Shown here one piece after another: positions 1 to 8,323 of a stretch of DNA of 64,000 nucleotides; positions within the stretch are counted from its first letter, which is position 1, and every line of letters starts with the position of its first letter. Source of the DNA: DAHUYF01 sp963838385 (GTDB lineage Bacteria > Pseudomonadota > Alphaproteobacteria > ATCC43930 > CGMCC-115725); NCBI GenBank assembly GCA_963838385.1, contig CAWIRE010000001.1, positions 2,170,001-2,234,000 on the forward strand. Reading direction: 5' to 3'. A program made the position numbers and the translations under genes. The notes beneath the pieces are model-generated. The model did no database searches and was not told the origin of the DNA. It was given only the letters and a program-made list of their open reading frames with translations.

Positions 1-50
1 TCTTGACGTAAGCTCCATCAGTTCATATAGTTAGCATACTTCTTCTTTGC

Positions 51-80
51 CTCCTAGCGGCTGACCGCTTAGGAGCTTTT
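51..80 (+). terminator. Candidate intrinsic terminator
   Basis: The arm CTCCTAGCGG and the arm CCGCTTAGGAG pair around a CTGA loop with one bulged T, and are followed by CTTTT. This would end transcription of a gene lying to the left of the window and insulate the next gene. Confidence 0.5.
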
Positions 81-129
81 CGGCTTGGCCGAATGGCCTT
101 TTGCCATTGGCTGAGAAGGAGGACGGGAA

Positions 130-414
130 ATGGGCCTCGCACTTAGCTATCTTACTCTCGCTGGTGGCCTGCTCTTTGCCGCAGGCCTTCTCAGTATCGC
201 ATTGCGCTTGATTCGAGCAGACAAAATTGAGGGTAAAAAGAGCGCTGTCCGCACTCCCAAGATCCTAGACGCTCTGCTCGGAAGAGCGCGCACGAGAGAC
301 GACTGGATTCCCGATGCGCGCGTTCAAGCGGGCATGGTCTACAATAAGAGGAAGGGAAGATTGGAGATCAGCGGTCGGCTGTCGAGGGACACGTTCGATC
401 GTGTTTTCCGCTGA
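130..414 (+). CDS. Hypothetical protein with N-terminal membrane helix
   Basis: This 94-residue reading frame has a strong Shine-Dalgarno (AAGGAGG at 116-122), which decides the start. Residues about 5-27 form one hydrophobic helix, followed by a basic soluble tail. I do not recognise the family. The stop lies inside the larger frame that begins upstream of it, and base composition (near 50 % GC) matches that larger gene and not the rest of the window. Because single-base frameshifts are frequent here, it may be the true N-terminus of the 314-1780 protein, split by one indel near 395-410. Real as an expressed start; the boundary is uncertain. Confidence 0.5.
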   Translation: MGLALSYLTLAGGLLFAAGLLSIALRLIRADKIEGKKSAVRTPKILDALLGRARTRDDWIPDARVQAGMVYNKRKGRLEISGRLSRDTFDRVFR

Positions 415-1780
415 GCGGCACGAAACCGCCGAGCCGGCCGGGAACGTTTTTCCTTACGCTGGCTGGGTTCCTACGGCTAACGGTCACCTTTCATTTCGGC
501 ACATCGGAGAAGCGCGACATCCGACAGAAGCGATCTACGCCAACGTTGCGACTCAAAATGGGCGCCTCATACTCGCCTATCAGCGTCGCTCCTTAAGCGA
601 CGCTCTTTTCCAGCCGATCGTCCACTATTTCTGCAATATCGAGGGGTCGTTTTGGTTTGCCTTGGCGGCCCGATCAACTGGTGTACCGGGCGCGATCGAA
701 GCCATCACAGGCAAAATCTATATTTTCAAATCACGACGCGACTGGAAAACAAAAGCGGAAAAAGATGTCCGAAAAAATATCTACGAGATAAACAATAGTC
801 AACTCTCGCTTTTGGTTGAGCGAGATCAAATTTTGGAAGATAGTTTCGGCCGTGCTGAAAATTGCCTCAACACTTCATCTGACATTGAGGTTGCGTTCCA
901 TTTAAACCGCAGCGGAGAATGTTATTTTTCAAGTCCACACTTCCGCGATAAAAATCTGCAATATGCGTCACTGAATTATGCAAGCATTTACAACCACGAC
1001 ATTCCAAGATGGATATCGGACCAATCATATTTCTTCCTCCGTGATCTAAGCCATAATCATCAGCATCATTCTCCTTTCTCAGATACGATATTAATGTTGC
1101 AAGAACGCAAATTTGGTCGCACAGTCTGGCGCCGCAACATAGTCTTCTCTTTGCATCACTATATTATTCGCACCCGTCGATTTGCGGATGTAAAATCGTT
1201 GTTTCAGGCTGCTGGCGTCCATGCTTATTGCCGATCCTTCCAAGCGATCTGCGAGCGGTCTCTCGGCCCATTGCCGAATGGAATTCCTGAATTTAATGAT
1301 GAGGCGTTGCTTCAATCATTGAACGCGCGTTGGCAAGAGGAGATCGCGCAGGCCAACGAGGGAGCAACTGATCAAATTATCAAACTCACAAAAGCTGTGG
1401 GGAATCGTTCCTTTGCTCTACTGTTATCAACTATTTTTGTCATACTCTTGGTAATGCTGGTTCAACCTCTTATCGATCCAAACAAAACTACCTTATTAAA
1501 ATCAGCCGGCGAGTTTGCGTTCTCTCACATCGTGACACTGATTTTTCTTATATTTCTTTTTCTGGCCATAGTATGGGTCGTAACTCACAGGGAGTGGCAA
1601 AGTAGATCTGTAATTGTTCGTGACCTGTTAGAAATTTCTAACGTACGGAGAAAATATTTCATTACCACCTATATCGTATTTGCTTTTGTAATCGCGTTAG
1701 CCTCAGTGAGTTTTTCGAAGTTGGCTCTATTCCAAATATCTTACTTCATACTCGGCGTCTGGCGATTGATTTCGCAATAG
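314..1780 (+). CDS. Low-GC hypothetical multi-spanning membrane protein
   Basis: A frame of up to 488 residues with no recognised family. The first ~360 residues look soluble (many aromatic and His residues, for example the stretch around HNHQHHSPF near residue 245). The C-terminal ~120 residues contain three strong hydrophobic helices at about 371-392, 404-426 and 450-475. No good ribosome-binding site precedes the ATG at 314, so the real start may be elsewhere or the protein may begin with the overlapping frame at 130 through a frameshift. GC content (about 45 %) and AT-rich codon use are unlike all neighbours, which indicates recent transfer. The layout (soluble domain plus terminal helix bundle) resembles some membrane effectors, but no function can be assigned. 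Confidence 0.6.
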   Translation: MRAFKRAWSTIRGREDWRSAVGCRGTRSIVFSAERHETAEPAGNVFPYAGWVPTANGHLSFRHIGEARHPTEAIYANVATQNGRLILAYQRRSLSDALFQPIVHYFCNIEGSFWFALAARSTGVPGAIEAITGKIYIFKSRRDWKTKAEKDVRKNIYEINNSQLSLLVERDQILEDSFGRAENCLNTSSDIEVAFHLNRSGECYFSSPHFRDKNLQYASLNYASIYNHDIPRWISDQSYFFLRDLSHNHQHHSPFSDTILMLQERKFGRTVWRRNIVFSLHHYIIRTRRFADVKSLFQAAGVHAYCRSFQAICERSLGPLPNGIPEFNDEALLQSLNARWQEEIAQANEGATDQIIKLTKAVGNRSFALLLSTIFVILLVMLVQPLIDPNKTTLLKSAGEFAFSHIVTLIFLIFLFLAIVWVVTHREWQSRSVIVRDLLEISNVRRKYFITTYIVFAFVIALASVSFSKLALFQISYFILGVWRLISQ

Positions 1781-1974
1781 AGGTCGAGGACAATCTCGCG
1801 GCGTGCGCTGGGCGGCGGCTGGAGCACGGCGGACCTGCCCGTGTTCAAAGGCGCAGCCCGCATCTCTGGCAGGTCAACGTCCCGGGCCTCGGCAGCGGCA
1901 TCGAGGTGCCGAAGGAGTAGGGCGATCGCGGCAGCGGGCCGGCGCGGGTTTCGCGGCAACATGTTTTCCAGCTT

Positions 1975-2265
1975 ATGGACTCAACTCCGGCGCCGCAGAG
2001 TTCTTCAATTGTTCCCATGGCGCGGGAGCATGTCGGGCCGATCCGAGATTTGCAGGACGCCGTCAAGGCACGGCGCCTGCTGTGGCTGTTCTGCCGCTGG
2101 TGCGGCCACGCCGACCGCCTGGACCCGCGCGACCTCGCCTACAAACTCGGGCGCAATCTGACCTTCGAGGAAGTGGCGACAAGGACGCGATGCCGGCGAT
2201 GCACCAGCCGCGGCCGCGCGGCGGTGCTTTTGTCGGAGCACGGGTTCCCGGATCGGAACGGCTAA
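1975..2265 (+). CDS. Small zinc-ribbon-like hypothetical protein
   Basis: A protein of up to 96 residues with two CxxC knuckles, CRWC near residue 41 and CRRC near residue 74, separated by a basic/acidic linker (LDPRDLAYKLG). This spacing suggests a single structural zinc site, as in many short alphaproteobacterial proteins of unknown role. Neither the ATG at 1975 nor the in-frame ATG at 2017 has a clear ribosome-binding site; the conserved-looking part starts after the second. GC content is high, like the chromosome and unlike the upstream gene, so the low-GC segment ends between 1780 and about 1800. The 195 bases before it hold nothing I can name. Confidence 0.6.
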   Translation: MDSTPAPQSSSIVPMAREHVGPIRDLQDAVKARRLLWLFCRWCGHADRLDPRDLAYKLGRNLTFEEVATRTRCRRCTSRGRAAVLLSEHGFPDRNG

Positions 2266-2306
2266 GGACGCACGGGCCGAAATTTCCAGGGCGTCACACG
2301 CGGAAT

Positions 2307-3065
2307 TTATATCGCCTCGCCGGGAGCGCGCTCGATGTCGGGAGGAAAGCTGGCGCGCTTCTCGGCGAAATAACGGTCGCGATGATCACCCGCTGAGGCC
2401 GCATTATAGGTGAGATAGAGGATGCGGCGCGGATGGCGGGTGCGGTTGGGCTTGGAGGCGTGCGGCGCATAGCTGTCGAAGAACAGCACGTCGCCGGGTT
2501 CGGTCGGGATCGGCACCAGCGCGAAGCTCCGCATCTCCTGCGCCGTCAGCGGGCGCCACTCCTCGCCGATGAGGCGCGTGCGGCGCGGACCGTCGGCCAT
2601 CTCGAGGCAACCGTTCTCGAGCGTCGCGGGATCGATCGTCACCAGGGCGGTGACGAAGAGCGGCGCATAGCGCGACCAGCCCGCCTGCTGATCCTGGTGC
2701 GGCTCGAAGCCGGCGCCGCCGGGCATCTTGAAATTGACCTTCTCCTTGAAGAGGCAGGAACGCTCGCCGAGGAGGCGATCGACGGCGCGGCGCAGCCGGC
2801 CGTGGCGCACCAGCCGGTCGAAGCCCGGATGATAGGGGACGAAGTTCTCGATGCGCTGCACGACGCGGCGGCCGGCAAGGCTCTCCTCCCAATAGACCAT
2901 GTGCCTGCCCGGCTCCTCCGGCAGCGCCAGCAGCTCGTCGGTCCAGCGCGCCATGCGCTCGATCTCGCGCGCGGAGAAAAAGCCGCGCACCAGCGCCCAG
3001 CCGGCGGCATGATAGGCCTCGATCCCGGCAGGCGCGGGCCGATCCGCCAGCGAAGCGTCAGACAC
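2307..3065 (-). CDS. Phytanoyl-CoA dioxygenase (PhyH) family Fe(II)/2-oxoglutarate oxygenase
   Basis: A 252-residue PhyH-fold protein. The iron ligands are visible as HQD (EPHQDQQ, near residue 123) and a distal His in YAPHASKP (near residue 202), with a downstream Arg in the 2-oxoglutarate-binding position (HPRRILY). It starts at GTG and overlaps the stop of the cytidylyltransferase gene by 8 bases, so it is the last gene of a phosphonate operon. Family members include PhnY, which hydroxylates 2-aminoethylphosphonate at C1. Given the context I infer hydroxylation of aminoethylphosphonate or of a phosphonolipid, but the substrate cannot be read from the sequence. No PhnZ-like cleavage partner lies next to it, which favours biosynthesis over degradation. 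Confidence 0.8.
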   Translation of the reverse strand: MSDASLADRPAPAGIEAYHAAGWALVRGFFSAREIERMARWTDELLALPEEPGRHMVYWEESLAGRRVVQRIENFVPYHPGFDRLVRHGRLRRAVDRLLGERSCLFKEKVNFKMPGGAGFEPHQDQQAGWSRYAPLFVTALVTIDPATLENGCLEMADGPRRTRLIGEEWRPLTAQEMRSFALVPIPTEPGDVLFFDSYAPHASKPNRTRHPRRILYLTYNAASAGDHRDRYFAEKRASFPPDIERAPGEAI

Positions 3066-3834
3066 GGGCCGGCTCCGTCAGGCGCGGCAGGATGGCGCGC
3101 CGCGCCCGGTCCACATCCTCGGCGAAATCGATCTCGGTCCAGGGCAGATCGCTGATGTCCTCCCAGCCGAAGCGATCGGGATGCGCCAGGATGAGGTCGC
3201 GGATCGCCGCCTCGTATTCGAGGCCGGCCGCGCCTTGCCGCAGATAGGCGTCCACGCGATCGGCGAGCGCCGCCGCCATGCCGGCCGAGAAGCGGAAGAA
3301 GCCCACGGACTCGCCGTGCCAGTCATGCGCCTCGGACGGGCGTTTGGCGAAATCGACGATGCGGTCGCCGCGGACGCAGATCTTGACCGGCTCGTCGCCG
3401 GGCTCGATGGCGCGATCGAGCAGCAGCACGTTCTCGGGCGCCGCGGCGAGGAGGCGGGCGATCATGCGGTGGTCGTAAAGCACGTCGCCATCCATCAGCA
3501 GCACGCGCGAGGCCGCCGCGAGCCGCGCCTGCTGCACCCAGAGCGAGACGATGCTGCCTTCGCGGTAGCGCGGGTTCTCGACCAGCGTGACGTGGTCGAG
3601 GAGCTGCCGTCGCCGCAGCTCGCCGCGGACGAGATCGGCGCCGTGCCCGACGGTGAGAGCGATGTCCGTGATCCCCGCGGCGCGGAGCGCCTCGATGTGG
3701 CGCTCGAGCAGGGTCCGGCCGCCGAATTCGAGCAGGATCTTGGGGCCGTCGCTTCCCAGGCGCCGACCGATGCCGGCGGCAAGGATGATGGCGGCAGGCC
3801 GCTGCTGCGCGGCCCCGGAGCGATCGCTCGTCAT
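3058..3834 (-). CDS. Phosphonate cytidylyltransferase-like NTP transferase (PntC type)
   Basis: About 258 residues with a MobA/GlmU-like nucleotidyltransferase fold. The nucleotide-binding loop is AIILAAGIGRRLG, the substrate loop contains PKILLEFGGRTLL, and the metal-binding aspartates sit in DGDVLYDHRMI. It lies directly behind the 2-aminoethylphosphonate aminotransferase with an ATGA overlap (stop of phnW inside the start ATG at 3834; a second ATG at 3840 is possible). In known phosphonate pathways PntC-type enzymes activate 2-aminoethylphosphonate with CTP to CMP-aminoethylphosphonate. That role fits a transferase of the CDP-alcohol family encoded nearby. The function is inferred from family and context. 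Confidence 0.8.
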   Translation of the reverse strand: MTSDRSGAAQQRPAAIILAAGIGRRLGSDGPKILLEFGGRTLLERHIEALRAAGITDIALTVGHGADLVRGELRRRQLLDHVTLVENPRYREGSIVSLWVQQARLAAASRVLLMDGDVLYDHRMIARLLAAAPENVLLLDRAIEPGDEPVKICVRGDRIVDFAKRPSEAHDWHGESVGFFRFSAGMAAALADRVDAYLRQGAAGLEYEAAIRDLILAHPDRFGWEDISDLPWTEIDFAEDVDRARRAILPRLTEPARV

Positions 3835-4983
3835 CGGCATTCCTTTCCGGCAGCGGCAAGCGGCGGCCGGGCGGCGATCCCTTCCCCCAGGCCCAATTCG
3901 CGCAGGACGTCGGCGATGGCAGCCAGCAGCCGCTCGAGATCGGCCGGCTCGATCGCGCCGATGCAGCCGATGCGGAAGCTGGCGGCGCCGGTGAGCTTGC
4001 CGGGATAGATGATGAAGCCCCGCGCCGCGAGCGCGGCATAGAAGGCGCTCGAAGCGGAAACGCGCGTCCGCGGGCATGTGGAAGGTGGCGATGATCGGCG
4101 CCTGGATTGCGGGGTCGAGGAACAGCCGGAAGCCCAGCCGGCCCATCCCCTCGGCCAGGGTGCGGAAATTCGCCGCGTATCGCCGCCGGCGCGCCGGCGG
4201 GCCGCCTTCGGCCGCGAGCGCGCGCAGCGCCTCGAGCAGCGCCGCCACGACCTGGACGGGCGGGGTGAAGCGCCATTGGCCGTTGCTCTCGAAGCCGCGC
4301 CACTGGTCGAAGAGGTCGAGGCTGAGGCTCGGCGCGACGCCTTGCGCCTGCGCGAGCAGGGAGCGCTCGATCAGGGCGAAGGCAAGGCCCGGGACGCCTT
4401 CGAGGCATTTGTTGCTGGAGGCCAGCACCGCCGCCACCGGGGTCTCGCCGAGATCGAGCGGCAGCGCGCCGAAGCTGCTCATCGCGTCGAGAAGCAGCGG
4501 CTTGCCGTGCCGCGCGGCGACGGCCGCCACCGCCTCGAGCGGGTTGAGCAGCCCGGAGGTGGTCTCGCAATGCACCAGCGCCACATGGGTGATCGCGGGG
4601 TTCGCGATCAGCGCGCGCTCGACCGCCGCCGGCTCGACCGGCCGGTCCTCCGGCCAGCGCAGCGCCTCGGCCGGACGGCCGAGGCGGCGCGCGATCTCGA
4701 CCATGCGCTCGCCATAGGCGCCGTTCGCCAGCACGAGCAGGCGCTGGGAGGGCGCCACCAGCGTGCCGATCGCCGCCTCGACGATGAAGGTGCCGCTGCC
4801 CTGGAGCGGGATGGCGACGTGGCTGGCGCGCGCGCCGGCGACATCGAGCAGGCGCTCGCCCAGCTCGGCGGTCATGGCGATGAAGGCGGGATCGCGCGAT
4901 CCCCAATCGGCGAGCATGGCGCGGCGCGTCTCCAGGCGGGTGGTGAGCGGCCCCGGCGTGAACAACAAGGCAGCTTCGGTCAT
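3831..4983 (-). pseudogene. phnW: 2-aminoethylphosphonate:pyruvate aminotransferase, one frameshift
   Basis: PLP-dependent class V aminotransferase that interconverts phosphonoacetaldehyde and 2-aminoethylphosphonate. The ATG at 4983 follows GGGAGG. The N-terminus has the typical LFTPGPLT, and the PLP lysine is in SNKCLEGVPG. After RFRFER, near 4044, an extra base shifts the frame. The correct C-terminus (GFIIYPGKLT, then SFRIGCIGAI) continues in the next frame to a TGA at 3831-3833. The region is 1153 bases long, one more than a multiple of three, so deleting one C in the GCC run restores a protein of about 383 residues. All motifs are intact, so this is probably a sequence error in a functional gene, but as read the gene is broken. 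Confidence 0.85.
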
Positions 4984-5044
4984 GACGTGCCTCCCTGGTG
5001 CGGCGGTTGCGGCATCGTCCTGCGCGCGGCGGCGGCTGTTGCAC

Positions 5045-5273
5045 ATAGGATTCACCACGCAGGCACGGAGGTCACGGAGAAGGATGGCGCGCCTGAGACG
5101 TGCCGAGCCGATCGAATCATCGTTTCTTGCCTTCCCCGCGACAGCGGGGAACCAGAAGTCGCTGACGAGCGGTTGCTCCTGGGCCCCCGCTTTCGCGGGG
5201 GCGGCAATGATGGCTTTATGGTGCCGTCAGAATTTTTCTCCGTGTTCTCCGTGCCTGCGTGGTGAATCCTATA
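5045..5273. repeat. 229-bp element with 37-bp terminal inverted repeats
   Basis: The ends at 5045-5081 and 5237-5273 are inverted copies of a 37-base arm that begins ATAGGATTCACCACGCAGG, with two mismatches. The interior has further short palindromes, such as CCCCCGC / GCGGGGG at about 5189-5204. There is no coding content. The element lies between ppd and phnW, two genes that would otherwise be contiguous, and resembles a MITE-like or folded intergenic repeat. Transcription through it would give a very long hairpin. Confidence 0.8.
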
Positions 5274-5353
5274 GGCGATAGCCCTGCGGCGAAAGCGCGG
5301 GCTCAGGAACAAGCGCTCGTCTGCGGCCATGGCGAGGAGGCTGGGCAAAGGCC

Positions 5354-6523
5354 TCACCGGACGTGATCCGCCGCCGCCGCCACGAAAGCCTTGAAGCGGC
5401 GGGCCACGGCTTCGGGCGCGATGGTCGGCCGGCCGAGTCGGGCCATCGAGCCGGGAGCGATGCGGGCATGGATGAAGGCGGGCTTCGGCGCGGCGGTCGC
5501 GCGCTGGAGCGCCGCCTCGAACCCGTCCAGGCTGCGGCAGGAGACGGCGTAGCGATAGCCGCAGGCGAGCGCCACGGCGGCGAAGTCGACCGAGGCCGAC
5601 ACGGTCGGCTGGCCGCCCGTCGAATCATGGACGCCGTTGTCGAGCAGGATATGGGTGAGGTTGCCGGGGCAATGGGCGCCGATGGTGGCCCAGCTGCCGA
5701 GCTTCATCAGCGCCGCGCCGTCGCCGTCGAGGACGACGACCGGCGCCGCGCGTGTTGAGGGCGAGGCCGAGCGCCATGCCCGAGGCGCCGCCCATCGATC
5801 CCACCTGGTAGAGATGCTGCGGCCGGTCGGCCAGCGTGAAGAGCTCGCGGCCGCATTTGCCCGTGGTGGCGATGACCGCCGCGGCGGGGTCCACGCGCGC
5901 CAGGAAGCGCTCGAGCAGCGCGGCGCGCGTCGGGAGATCGCCGTCGCCTCGCCATGTCCTCGCGCCGGCCGGCGGCGCGCGCGAGCGCCGGCCGCACGCC
6001 GGGCGCCTCGTCGCGCAGCGTGTCCTTCTCCATCACCAGCGCGAAGGGCAGGTCGGTCGCCGCCATGCGCTCCGTCGCGCGCGCCAAGATCGTCCGCCAG
6101 CAGCTCCGGCCGGCGCGGGAACGGCGCATGCTCGACATTGATGTCGGAAAGCAGGCGGTGGGTGATCTCGCCCATCACCTTGTGCTGCGGCTCGTCGGGA
6201 ATTCCGGGCTGGCCGCGCCAGGTGGTGATCAGCAGGGTCGGGATGCGGAACGGCGCGTTGAGGGAGGTCAGCGGGTTGACCGCGTTGCCGAGGCCCGAAT
6301 TCTGGCAAAGCACCACGGTCCGGCGGCCGGCGAGCCAGGCGCCCGCGGCGATGGCCACGGCCTCGCCCTCGCTCGCGGCGCCGACATAGTCGAGCCGGGC
6401 GTCGCCGAGCAGGGCATTGATCAACGGCGTGAGAAAGCTGCAGGGGACGCCGGCATAGAAGTCGAAGCCGCGCCGCGCGGCCTCGGCGATGAATTCGCCC
6501 GCGGCGATCATCGCTCCGGTCAC
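5354..6523 (-). pseudogene. ppd: Phosphonopyruvate decarboxylase, three frameshifts
   Basis: A thiamine-diphosphate enzyme that decarboxylates phosphonopyruvate to phosphonoacetaldehyde and so makes the PEP mutase step irreversible. The likely start is GTG 6523, whose GTGA overlaps the pepM stop. The N-terminal half (FYAGVPCSFLTPLINALL, then NSGLGNAVNPLTS) is in one frame. The frame changes near 6085 (LARATERMAATDLPFALVM), again near 5947 (LERFLARVDPAAAVIATTG) and returns near 5745 (PVVVLDGDGAALMKLG). The TPP motif GDGAAL and the LDNGVHDSTGGQ loop are intact. The total length of 1170 bases would encode 389 residues, normal for the family. Each frame retains conserved residues, so clustered single-base indels are likelier than decay. 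Confidence 0.85.
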
Positions 6524-8175
6524 GTGAAGTTGCGCGCGTTCGAGAGATCCTCGAGCGTGTCGACGTCCAGCCAGTGGCCGGTGATGTAGTGGACGCGGAC
6601 CGCGTGCTTGCCGGCGAGGCGGGTGAGGAGCAAGGGCAGATCGGCCTCGTCCAACCTGCCTTCGGCCTCGATGAGGTCGATCTCCTCGCGCAGCCAGCGC
6701 GCGCCCTGGGCGGTGAAGCGCGCCAGCCCGATCCATTCGCCGCAACATTCCGCGGCCGGCAATGTCGGCGCGACGGCGAGCAGGCGCACCGGGCCGTCGT
6801 CGAGATAGCTGCCGGAGAAGGGCCGGTCGGCGGCGACGAGATCGCGCACCGCCGCGCCGGACCGGCGCCAGCGGCCCAGCGTGTCGACGGGGATGACGAT
6901 GTCGCCCTCGGCGTTGAGCAGCCCGTCGAGAATGTAGCGGCGGAAGAGGATGTCGCCATAGACGATGACGGTGTCGCCGTCGATCTGCGCCCGGGCGCAG
7001 GCCAGCGAGTACGCCTCGCCGGCCTCGGCATAGCGATCATTGTCGACGGTGGCGATGCCGGGGAGCGCGATCGCCTCCTTGCGGTAGCCGCGGACCACGG
7101 TGACGTTGCGCACGCCGCTGTCGGCGAGCACGTCGACCAGGCGCTGCAGCAGCGACTGGCCGCGCACGTCGATCATGCATTTCGGCTGGTAGCGGGTGAG
7201 CGCGCCCAGATCGCCGCGCGAGGCCGCCAGAACGATGGCGCGATTGGTGACGCGGCCCGGCAGGTAGCGCCGCTCCGCCGCTTCCAGCTCGGCATTGCCG
7301 ACCAGGCGGAAGACATCCTGCACGCCGGCGATGCGACCTTCCACCTCGTGCAGGGATTCATCCTCGGCGATGCGGCGGCAGGTGTCGCGCATGGCGGTGA
7401 TCGCCGCGCGCAGCGTGTGATTGGCCCAGATCACCGTCGAGATGCCGGCCCGGCGGAAATGCGCGGTCGGCGTCGCGTGGTACGTGGTCGGGACGATCAC
7501 CACGGGGCACCGGTTTTGCCAGCGCTCGGCGAAGGCCAGCACCTCGCCGGCGGTGGGCTGCTTGGAATGGATCAGGATCGCGTCCGCGCCCGCGGCGTGA
7601 TAGGCCTCGGCGCGGCGCAGCGCCTCGCCGAGCCCGTACCCCGAGATCAGCGCCTCGACGCGGGCGACCAGGACGAAATCCGCGTCGCTCTGGCTGTCCT
7701 TGCCCGCCTTGATGCGGCCGCAGAACTCGCCGATCTCGGCCAGCGGCTGGCCCTCGCCGATGAAGGAATTGGTCTTGGGAAAGAGCTTGTCCTCGATGCA
7801 GACGCCGGCGATCCGGCGTTCGCACAGCTTGCGCACCAGCCGGCGCACGTTGTTGAAATTGCCGTAGCCGGTGTCGCCGTCCACGAGGATGGGCAGCTGC
7901 GTGGCGTCGGCCATGCACTCCAGCACCTCGAGCACCTGCGTCCAGGATGCCTCGTTGCTGTCGCGCAAGCCGAGGCTCGCGGAGATGGTCAGGCCCGACG
8001 CCCAGATGCCGCGAAATCCCGCTTCCTCGACGATCTTGGCGGAGAGGCCGCTATGCGCCTCCATCAGGAAGGAGAGAAAGGGCGAGCAGATCTCGGCGCG
8101 CAGCGCGGCCGCGCGGCCGAGCGGTAGCCGCGTGCCGGTGCGGTCGGACGGGATTATCGTGTGGCGGGCGCTCAC
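6520..8175 (-). CDS. pepM: Phosphoenolpyruvate mutase fused to an NTP transferase domain
   Basis: A 551-residue two-domain protein. Residues about 25-300 form the isocitrate-lyase/PEP mutase barrel with the diagnostic EDKLFPKTNS motif (EDKx5NS), which separates PEP mutase from relatives. It catalyses PEP to phosphonopyruvate, the C-P bond-forming step. Residues about 310-551 are a nucleotidyltransferase domain (RAIVLAASRG, then PKCMIDVRGQ, then YGDILFR), related to sugar-phosphate and phosphonate cytidylyltransferases. The stop overlaps the ppd start, so the two genes are translationally coupled. PEP mutase-nucleotidyltransferase fusions are known, but here a second, separate cytidylyltransferase is encoded in the same cluster, so the two domains may activate different substrates. 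Confidence 0.92.
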   Translation of the reverse strand: MSARHTIIPSDRTGTRLPLGRAAALRAEICSPFLSFLMEAHSGLSAKIVEEAGFRGIWASGLTISASLGLRDSNEASWTQVLEVLECMADATQLPILVDGDTGYGNFNNVRRLVRKLCERRIAGVCIEDKLFPKTNSFIGEGQPLAEIGEFCGRIKAGKDSQSDADFVLVARVEALISGYGLGEALRRAEAYHAAGADAILIHSKQPTAGEVLAFAERWQNRCPVVIVPTTYHATPTAHFRRAGISTVIWANHTLRAAITAMRDTCRRIAEDESLHEVEGRIAGVQDVFRLVGNAELEAAERRYLPGRVTNRAIVLAASRGDLGALTRYQPKCMIDVRGQSLLQRLVDVLADSGVRNVTVVRGYRKEAIALPGIATVDNDRYAEAGEAYSLACARAQIDGDTVIVYGDILFRRYILDGLLNAEGDIVIPVDTLGRWRRSGAAVRDLVAADRPFSGSYLDDGPVRLLAVAPTLPAAECCGEWIGLARFTAQGARWLREEIDLIEAEGRLDEADLPLLLTRLAGKHAVRVHYITGHWLDVDTLEDLSNARNFT

Positions 8176-8323
8176 GATCAGTCACCTAGCATTCTCGCCA
8201 CGCGGCTTGCGCAGGCGCGCAAGACCTCCGCGCGTCGGCGCAGCGCGCGCCGCTGTCATGATCGTCACCATTTTGAAAAGGTTCCCGTGACGCACGCCCT
8301 GCGAAGCGCTGCCCAACTTCGGG

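Noticed and set aside
1781..1974. A short coding end (RSPHLWQVNVPGLGSGIEVPKE in one plus-strand frame) before the zinc-ribbon gene.
   Set aside because: It has no start or recognisable family and could be a remnant or chance; not enough to annotate.
3058..4983. A single fused aminotransferase-cytidylyltransferase protein, as known for some PntC enzymes.
   Set aside because: The frame joins the two only because of a one-base shift in phnW. The true phnW end lies in another frame with a stop overlapping the cytidylyltransferase ATG.
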